64,000 nucleotides of DNA from Arabidopsis thaliana (lineage: Eukaryota; Streptophyta; Magnoliopsida; Brassicales; Brassicaceae), in NCBI RefSeq assembly GCF_000001735.4, contig NC_003070.9, positions 8,556,001-8,620,000 on the forward strand, written 5' to 3'. Made by a program: the position numbers and the translations under genes. The notes beneath the pieces are model-generated. The model ran no database searches and was not told where the DNA came from. It worked only from the letters and a program-made list of their open reading frames with translations. Below, in pieces: positions 56,650 through 64,000 of this stretch. Position 1 is the stretch's first letter. Each line of letters opens with the position of its first letter.

Positions 56650-58227
56650 TTAGAGCCTGTGTTCTTGATCTTGGAAATCGCCTGAAGCCCCTTCTGGCCA
56701 TTCCAGGAACTTATGATGCAGAAGAGACGGAGGTAGATATGTCTGACCTGCAGCAGAAGAAGGATCACTGGGAGGATATATATACTCTTTTCCATAGCCA
56801 AGTTCCTTCATTAACTTGGTTGGAGCGTTCCTCAGGTGTAGAGGCACCCCTTCATTCTGTCCAACCGAGTCTTTCACAACCTTCTGTGCAGCTCCGATTG
56901 CTCGGTAAACTGCAATGGATTTAGGAGCCAGTGCCAAGTAAGCAGTGCATTGGGCGAGAATGACATTGCATTCAGGCATACCCAAGAAATGTGAAGCTTG
57001 ATAGCACGCAACTGCCTGAGTAAGAGCTGAAGGGTCAGCAAGTCCAATGTCCTCGCTTGCAAACCTTATAAGTCTCCTTGCAATGTAAAGCGGCTCTTCA
57101 CCACCCTCGAGCATTCTAGCCAACCAGTAGATTGCAGCATTAGCATCTCCGCCTCGCATAGACTTGTGAAGTGCGCTTATGAGGTTGTAATGTTGTTCCC
57201 CTGCCTTGTCATATGCCAAATGTTTGCACTGAAGAGCCTCCTTCGCATCATCAATAGACACAACAGCATCAGTTCCGGCTCGAGTGGTAGCCATGGTAGC
57301 TGAGATTTCCAAAGCATTCAACGCGACGCGAGCATCACCATCGCAGTTATTAGCCAAGAACTCTATGACAGAATCATCAACCTCAACGCTATTGGGGAGT
57401 CCTCTCTCGGAATCATCTACAGCTCGTCTAAGAAGGGTCTCAACATGATTGGGTTTCAAGGGATTAAGAGTTAGAACTCTACAACGTGAGAGCAAAGGAG
57501 TGATCAAATGGAAAGAAGGGTTCTCAGTGGTGGCTCCAATGAAGAGGATACTACCATCTTCAATAACAGGCAAGAATGTATCTTGCTGTGACTTGTTAAA
57601 CCTATGAACCTCATCCATAAACAACACAGTCCTCTTTCTACCTTCAAGATTAAGCCTTTTGGCACTCTCAACGGCGTCTCTAACATCTTTAACTCCGCTC
57701 GTAACAGCAGACAAGGAAACGAAGCGATACAGAGACGGGTCCTTAGAGGAATTGATGAGAGACTTTGCGATTGAGGTCTTTCCAGTGCCAGGAGGACCCC
57801 AGAAGACAATGGAAGGGAGGCGATTGGATTCGACGGCGGAACGGAGGAGAGAGCTGGGAGAGAGGAGATGGTCTTGACCTACAACGTCATCTAGAGTGCG
57901 AGGACGCATACGCTCCGACAATGGCTGGTGTTGGCGGTGGCTGGATGATGAGAGCTTGTGACGCTTGTTGGAATCATCAGCCGCGACGTGGATTTGGGTT
58001 TTGGGATTGGGGCGCTTGCTGGAATCGTCACCCATGGCGGGGGCTAGGGCTTTGGGATGGAGACGGAGGAAGCGGTCGAGTTTGGGCTGTAACGTGGCCG
58101 TGGATTGAGGGGAAGAACGGTGGGAGAGAATCCAGTCGGTGGCTTTCTGGATGGAATCTCCGCCGGTGGCCGTTAAAGCCTCGGCGGCCAAATCGCTGGA
58201 GAAACCCATGCTCACTAGCTGCTCCAT
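56650..58227 (-). CDS. AAA+ ATPase of the RarA/MgsA/WRNIP1 family
   Basis: An intronless protein of 525 residues. Residues 1-36 form a UBA-like domain (MEQLVSMGFSSDLAAEALTA), followed by a linker with basic segments. The AAA+ core has Walker A GPPGTGKTS at about 144-152, Walker B LFMDEVHRFNKSQQD, sensor 1 FIGATTENPSF and an arginine finger region LLSRCRVL. The C-terminal MgsA-type tetramerisation part follows (LISALHKSMRGGDANAAIYW, then GLADPSALTQAVACYQASHF). Bacterial RarA and human WRNIP1 act at stalled replication forks. WRNIP1 has a ubiquitin-binding zinc finger at its N-terminus, and here a UBA-like domain takes that place. The gene converges on G6PD3; only 266 bases separate the stop codons. 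Probably At1g24290. Confidence 0.93.
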   Translation of the reverse strand: MEQLVSMGFSSDLAAEALTATGGDSIQKATDWILSHRSSPQSTATLQPKLDRFLRLHPKALAPAMGDDSSKRPNPKTQIHVAADDSNKRHKLSSSSHRQHQPLSERMRPRTLDDVVGQDHLLSPSSLLRSAVESNRLPSIVFWGPPGTGKTSIAKSLINSSKDPSLYRFVSLSAVTSGVKDVRDAVESAKRLNLEGRKRTVLFMDEVHRFNKSQQDTFLPVIEDGSILFIGATTENPSFHLITPLLSRCRVLTLNPLKPNHVETLLRRAVDDSERGLPNSVEVDDSVIEFLANNCDGDARVALNALEISATMATTRAGTDAVVSIDDAKEALQCKHLAYDKAGEQHYNLISALHKSMRGGDANAAIYWLARMLEGGEEPLYIARRLIRFASEDIGLADPSALTQAVACYQASHFLGMPECNVILAQCTAYLALAPKSIAVYRAIGAAQKVVKDSVGQNEGVPLHLRNAPTKLMKELGYGKEYIYPPSDPSSAAGQTYLPPSLLHHKFLEWPEGASGDFQDQEHRL

Positions 58228-58514
58228 CTTCTACTTCTACTGTGAAAAACACCAAAGCTGTCTTAGTTAGCAATAGCATGCTCCATTGACTAAACTTTGT
58301 TTTGTCATCTTAAAGATAAAACCTTCAAGTAATAAGAAAAAATGTAACATTACGAACTAGACCATTTCTGAGCTAAAAAACCAATTTCATTTTATTTCTG
58401 TGTTCCGATGTGATGGAAGATATGTATAATCTTCTGTCTGTAAAAAACCTATACGCCTAAGCTTGAGAAGCTAATCTTTACATGTAAAGATTTTGTACAA
58501 AAAGAAAAAAAGAG

Positions 58515-61500
58515 TTAAAAATCATCAGCACGGTGGATCTCGCCCATAATGCGATTGCTAGTGACTTTGAAACCAAGAAGAGCTGGATCGATCTGCCTCC
58601 CTTTCTTCCCTTTCTTCTTCCCGCCACCACCTTTGCTTCCTTCTGTTACATCATTTGACTCTGCCGCCACCTTCTTCATGCTATTACTCTTCTTCAACAT
58701 CTCACTGAACGATGTCGCCTCTGACGTTGACCCTTTGTTTCCCGCTGCTCCTGATTCCCGTCTCACACCGCCTGATAATATATTTGCTTACAGACTTGAG
58801 TCACATTTTCCATCGATAATGCCCAAAAATACAAAACGATCCTTGAGATAGATATATACCTTCAATTCCACTATACGAACTTGCTGCTGTCCTGCTAGCT
58901 GTGTCAGAGATACGCTCTATCAATCCTTCATGCGATGATGAAGAATGGGATGAGGGAGGCCTTTTTAACAATACTGAATTCTGTCCATGTGATGGAACTA
59001 CCAACCTACAAACAACCACGCAAAATTTAATCGGCAGGAATATAGAGGTATGCGAGTTCAAGGTGTTTTGTATATCTAATCTACTGGTGCTTAACGTAGC
59101 AGAATACAAACTTACCTATCCTTCCTTCTATCTTCTCCAACCAAGTTGTCACTGTATTGGTCTGCAGCAAGACAATATCAGGATAAGCCTTCATAGTAAC
59201 AAAGCAAAAATCAACCTTCCAAACCATGAATTCCCGGAAAAAGCAAAATCTTAAAAGATGCAATTACTCTGAAAGATACATACCAGAGATATTTAAAGAA
59301 GACTGTTGGCCAGGCGTAACAACAGGAAGCTCCCCATGAACCAGTGAGTCTAATACTGCTTGCTTGCCCATTCTATCTTGGGCTTCAAATGACATCATCC
59401 TTCCCATTCCCTCATTTTTAGGCGGCACATTGTTCCAAGTTTTGATGTCATTCGCGTCTTTGTTCATAGCATACATATTACTGAAGGCTTGAGTTTCATT
59501 CTGAGTTGACCGCCCACCATCAATAATTCCAGAAAGCAAGGAATTATTACGGTGCAATGATCCCATATTGTTCCTATCTCCGGATGATCTGTTGATCTGT
59601 TCATCAGAAAATGCTCGAGCACCAAAAGTTGAAGGAGCGTTATGACTACCACCATGATCTGAATAGCCGCCAAGTGTTTGAATCCCTGGGGTAAGGCCAG
59701 AAGGAGCCATCCTGTCAAAGGATTGCCCACGGTTCATGCTTGGTGATTCAGCAGATTGATGGCCGGGTCTCTGGTGGAGCAACTCCATAAATAGCTGTTT
59801 TGACCTGTCTTCTGTAGTCCCACCTAACATCCATGAGTTGGAATCTTCACCCATTCTCCTACTTTCTGACCTCATTTTATGATGTTCAGCATCAATATTT
59901 GATCTATGAAGTTGAGATTCGGCCCAGTCACCAACAACCTGTGTGTCAGCTCCAGACCAACGTCCTTCCATTGATTCCAACTGTGAAAAATGAGGTTCAC
60001 CTATTGGTATACGGGGATTCTGATGATTAAAACCCAGAGTAGAATTCCCAATCTGCATGTGGGTAGTAGCATCCCGCAACTCCAGACCTTGAGAGAGTCC
60101 AAGACCATTTACTGGATCCAGATTCATCCCCGATACACTTACAGGTAAGGATGCTGATCGCTCAAATGGCAGACCCTGCTCGAATAATTCTTGTCGAAGC
60201 TGTTGCTGATATAAAAGGTTCCGCTCAAGTTGACCAAACTGATCCTCGAAGGGTGGCCTCTGCTGCTGTTGATGAAAGTCTAGTTGTCTAAATCCTGTAG
60301 AGGATCGCGAACGTTGGATCCCAGGATGACTTCTTAGAAGCTGATCATTATGGTCAGATGGCCACAGAGGGTCAATATGTCTCTGTTCCTCCAATAGTGT
60401 ATTGTGCCTCACTCCGTTTGCCAATTGCATCAGCTGCTCTTGCTGCAGCAGTTGGTACTCCAAAGACCGAGTTGGTTCAGATTGCAGTTGTCCGTATGGA
60501 GATTGCATTGGTCCATATTGAGATTGCATTTTTGTTGAAAGTAGCTGTTCAAGTAGTTCCCTCTGATGGCCTTCATGTGGCAATTGACCAAAATTTCCAG
60601 CGGCAAGTTGCTCAATGTATGGTGCAAAATTTTGTGACGGATGGCCAGAACTTTTCTGCAGTTCATTCATTAGCTGGTGTTCTAACAACATCTGATCAAC
60701 ATTGTTGGATCGAGGGAAGTCATGTGACTGCCCAAACCTTGAATCAGGAGTCTGTCCTTGTAGAATCTGTTGATAATGTAATTGCCGAGCATGGGACTGT
60801 TGTTGCTCCTGTAAGAGCTTCTGATGTAACTGATGCTCTTGTTCTAGTTGATGCTGTTGCAGCTGCATCTTCTGCTGCTGTTGCAACTGAATCTTCTGCT
60901 GCTGCTGCAATTGAATCTTCTGCTGCTGTTGCAACTGAATCTTTTGTTGCTGCTGCAACTGGAGAGTTATTAAATAATCCAGATCCTGAGCTTGATCACC
61001 TATATGTGAATGCGACAGCATATCCCGGTTTTGGAATTGCTGTTGGTTATGTTGATTTGATGAAAGTTGATCCCCAAGGTTAAAGCGGTTGGAAAGATGT
61101 TCAAACTGCGACATCCGGTTAGAAGCCAGACCATCAAGGGACATGTTGGGATCAACTTGTGTATTTCTTCGGGAATCAATGGGCCGATTGTCTATTGCAC
61201 CAGTAGGCTCCCCCATTGCATCATAGGACCTGTTTGGTAACAGGTTAACTGGTACGTTACTGCTCTCTAGCTCAGACCACAACACACCAAACGGATGCAG
61301 CTTATTCTCATGCTGCTTTTGAGTAGCAGCCTTAGTGGATTCAACAGGAATAGCAGACTGGCCAGAAACTTCCATAAAAGCATCATGCATACTTGTAGAG
61401 GATTTTACTGACGCATAACCAGAAACTCCAGCTCTTCCTGGGAATACAATTTCTGATTTAGAAAAAAAAGTACAAATAAGGTTGTTTAGTTATGATGAAC

Positions 61501-64000
61501 ACAGAAGAGATTAATATGAACTTGAAAGCTTCTATACATGTATATAGAACCCCAAAGAAAGACAAGTGTTCTCCCACACAAATGCACACGAAATAAGAAA
61601 AGGTCAAAGAACAAACCTTCATCCTGAGTAGAGAAGTCCAAGAAACTTCGGTCCTCAGTATGTGGTGGTGTCGCATAAAATTCTGACTCAGACTTTCTTT
61701 GAAAATTATCCTGAGCTGAGGGGTTGTTATACACTGAAAACGAACGAGACGTGCCATTCATAGAGGATGAATCATTAGATTCTGCTACTGGTGCAATTGA
61801 TAAACCAGTGTCTGAATTTGCTTTTAACCTAGTCTCTTCTAGCTCACTCTCTTGGTTACTGATATGGGCATGGGCGCTTTCTGTCTTTAAATATGACATG
61901 ACCCTGCCTAGATCTTGAAAAGGAGTTCCTTCTGGAGCATTTGCCAAGCGCACCTGTAGGTCTGTCCCAAAAAACCCTTGTTCAAACCATGAAATAATGT
62001 CAGAACCAATGAATGGTCCCTGAATTACTCCTTGAGGATCAATATACAAGAATAAGAAATCCTCAGGTGGCATAGCCGCTTCTGACTGATCCACTTCAAC
62101 ATCTGGTTGCTGCAGCTTGCCCATATAATCTTGCTCGAACGACCCAACAACAGATTCGCTCCCATCCAACACAGGGGACTTAGTAAAAACTGATCTAACT
62201 GCTTCAGGACTTCCATGAGAAACTTGATAACCAGCTCCAAAAGATCCATAACTTTCAGAAGCCACTGAATTCAATCTTGGGACGCTAGAAGCTGCCCCCA
62301 GACCTCCATTATGACTACCAAGTAATCCTACAACAATAGTTGTTGGACTTTTAGACAGAATATATAGGACATAAAAGTGCACGTAAACTGATAAGAATGG
62401 ACGTTATCTAATAAATACATGATACTTAAGACCAAGACCCGGTTAACACCCATCATGCACATACCGGAATCATTATTTTTCATGGAGCCATTGTCACCAT
62501 TCATAAACCCTAGCAAAGCACCATCCACTTTTGTCTCACCTGACTCAGGTATGCGGCATTTCACTGCAGTACATACAAAAGACTAAGGTCAGAGAGGCAT
62601 TCGTCATATCATGCTAGGTGGAAAGATAAGAGGCCAAGTAACTAGAGACAAGATAACATACACAGACTGTTTTCACCTAAGGACTCTTCCCCAGATGAAG
62701 TGTAAACTTCACTACTAATGATCCTTCCCTTCCATATGCCGTTAATGCTTGCCTAATAGAAAATATTAAGATACCCGCCAAGAAACACAGGAAAACTCAG
62801 TTACAATCAAGAAACAGAAAAATTGATGCACACCTATGAAAAAGGGAAATGGAAACAAGTTATCAGTGGGGACCACACCTCTTCTTCGGTATCAGGTGCG
62901 ATAAAAGCAAGAGGTTCGATCAGAGCCACTTGCGTTATGGAGGCAACTTCATCCATTTCAGTCGGTATCCTACCTAGGGAAGGATCAGGCTTCTGTTTTC
63001 TATACATATCAAGCAACTTACCCCTTGGATACCGAAACACAGGGGCTGAAGCACTACCAGCACCAATTAAGGAAGTTGAAGAACCCCTCCCAATAGTAGA
63101 TGCCCTTCCTCGGCCAACAGTGAACCCTAAATTTGGGCCCTCAGCTCGTCCTCTATCAAGTCCAAACCCAGGTGCAGTACGATAAGAAGTAGGCACACCA
63201 GACTGCGATTCCATCCTATGACGTGGCCTCCATTTGTCACGAGGGTCAGAGTCCCGTTCAGAAGTTGCACGGACATTGCTAACAACAGATTGACTTTCAC
63301 TCTGAGGCTCTTCCTTGTCCTTGTTAATCTCTACCTTCTCACAACGGGCTTCTTTCTCTTTGTCATCAGGACCCCACCGAGATGACCATTTGTTGTCGCG
63401 ACGGGGTTCATGTACAGCAGCACGAGAATTAACATCATTCCACCTATCAGAAGCAGCAGTAGTTTTAACTTCACCAGTTTCTCTGCTTGAGACATTGTCA
63501 ATGCGACGCTCTGTTTTTCGTCGATCAACTTTCCTAGCACCGAGTAAACCAGTTTCTCTTTCCTCTTCACGCCATCTGCGATTAGTTTCATTCTCAGACA
63601 CAATTTTCTTCCAGTCTTTTTTGTCTTCGGGTGCATCCAAGCGCCATGCATCCTTCAGATTTGGGTCACTTGGATTTCCCATGGGCATAGGAGTAGGAGA
63701 TCGAACATCCTACAAGATAGCAAGAACATCAGAAGAAGAATTAAAAGTAAAAAGTTTAAGAACTTGACACTTTCTAGATGCGAAGAACAGACATAGCATC
63801 ATCTGATACAATAAGGTGAAAAAAAGACAAGAAACGTATATCATCATTCTAGATGAAGTATTACCATCTTGCTCTCGCTTGATTTCGTGTAAAGCCACTG
63901 CGGAGACAACGGAATGCTGTTATCTGAGGCCAATTCTGCAGAATAGCATAAACAAGGTAGTCAATAGGTGAAGGAAATCAGAGATATCAAACAGATACAA
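58515..64000 (-). CDS. GYF-domain protein (partial, 5' end off the right edge)
   Basis: Nine exons are in the window: 63935-63865, 63709-62879, 62752-62662, 62563-62465, 62327-61617, 61452-59284, 59161-59116, 59005-58860, 58771-58515. They make about 1473 residues, and only the first coding exon(s) are missing. GYF domains bind proline-rich peptides; the family includes GIGYF/4EHP partners in animals and EXA1/PSIG1 in Arabidopsis, which act in translational repression. The GYF domain is in exon 61617-62327 (FLFLYIDPQGVIQGPFIGSD, then ISWFEQGFFGTDLQVRLA). The second exon is Arg/Glu/Asp-rich and carries a motif fitting the eIF4E-binding pattern YxxxxL(hydrophobic): YPRGKLL. The largest exon (2169 bases) is Gln-rich with tandem repeats. 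The C-terminus ends DPALLGFKVTSNRIMGEIHR then ADDF, a conserved tail. Probably At1g24300. Confidence 0.93.
60867..60962. repeat. 24-bp tandem repeat encoding polyglutamine
   Basis: Four 24-base units (plus strand ATCTTCTGCTGCTG(T/C)TGCAA then (C/T)TGA or similar) encode KIQLQQQQ repeats in the long exon of the GYF gene. The array is in frame. It also produces a spurious Ala-rich plus-strand frame (60358-61083). Confidence 0.9.

Noticed and set aside
60358-61083. 241-codon plus-strand frame rich in Ala and Val
   Set aside because: It is antisense to the Gln-rich exon of the GYF gene; CAG/CTG repeats open this frame by composition.

Overview
The window is nuclear DNA of Arabidopsis thaliana or a very close relative. 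It is AT-rich, split by plant-type introns, and carries recognisable Arabidopsis genes in a familiar order: GATL8, IAR4, SNL3, a row of small PAH genes, a mitochondrial-type L19, SEP3, two DUF1664 genes, G6PD3, a RarA/WRNIP1-type ATPase and a GYF-domain protein. This order matches chromosome 1 around At1g24170-At1g24300. Locus numbers are from memory; the exon maps were read from the sequence, and the reconstructed reading frames close exactly except where noted.

Left part (1-14.4 kb), all minus strand: GATL8 (pectin-type GT8 glycosyltransferase, no introns), IAR4 (mitochondrial pyruvate dehydrogenase E1 alpha, 8 exons) and SNL3 (SIN3-type co-repressor scaffold, 21 coding exons).

Middle part (14.4-37.3 kb): a tandem series of truncated SNL3 copies, also on the minus strand. 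Six read as genes and one looks frameshifted. Each keeps the SNL3 5' leader and some of exons 1-4, which encode PAH1 and PAH2, and none keeps PAH3, the HDAC-interaction region or the C-terminal domain. Several have fused a second PAH1 exon in frame and gained Pro/Lys-rich repeats. The cluster is interrupted by a plus-strand L19 gene (30.4-32.0 kb) and ends in a mosaic of relics: NYN-domain pieces, the L19 tail, and PAH leader plus last exon. Between the copies lie a foldback element, a Helitron-like end, AT-rich tandem repeats and leftover 3' flanks.

Right part (37.8-64 kb): SEP3 (floral MADS gene, minus) with about 3.4 kb of upstream sequence, a LINE-like fragment, a tail-to-tail inverted pair of DUF1664 genes, a small hypothetical gene, plastid G6PD3 (plus), an intronless AAA+ ATPase gene (minus) and most of a GYF-domain gene (minus) that runs off the right edge.

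No tRNA, rRNA or CRISPR array was seen. The most unusual part is the PAH mini-gene cluster. It looks like active gene birth from a co-repressor scaffold and could yield competitor proteins that bind SIN3 partners without recruiting histone deacetylase; that role is inference.
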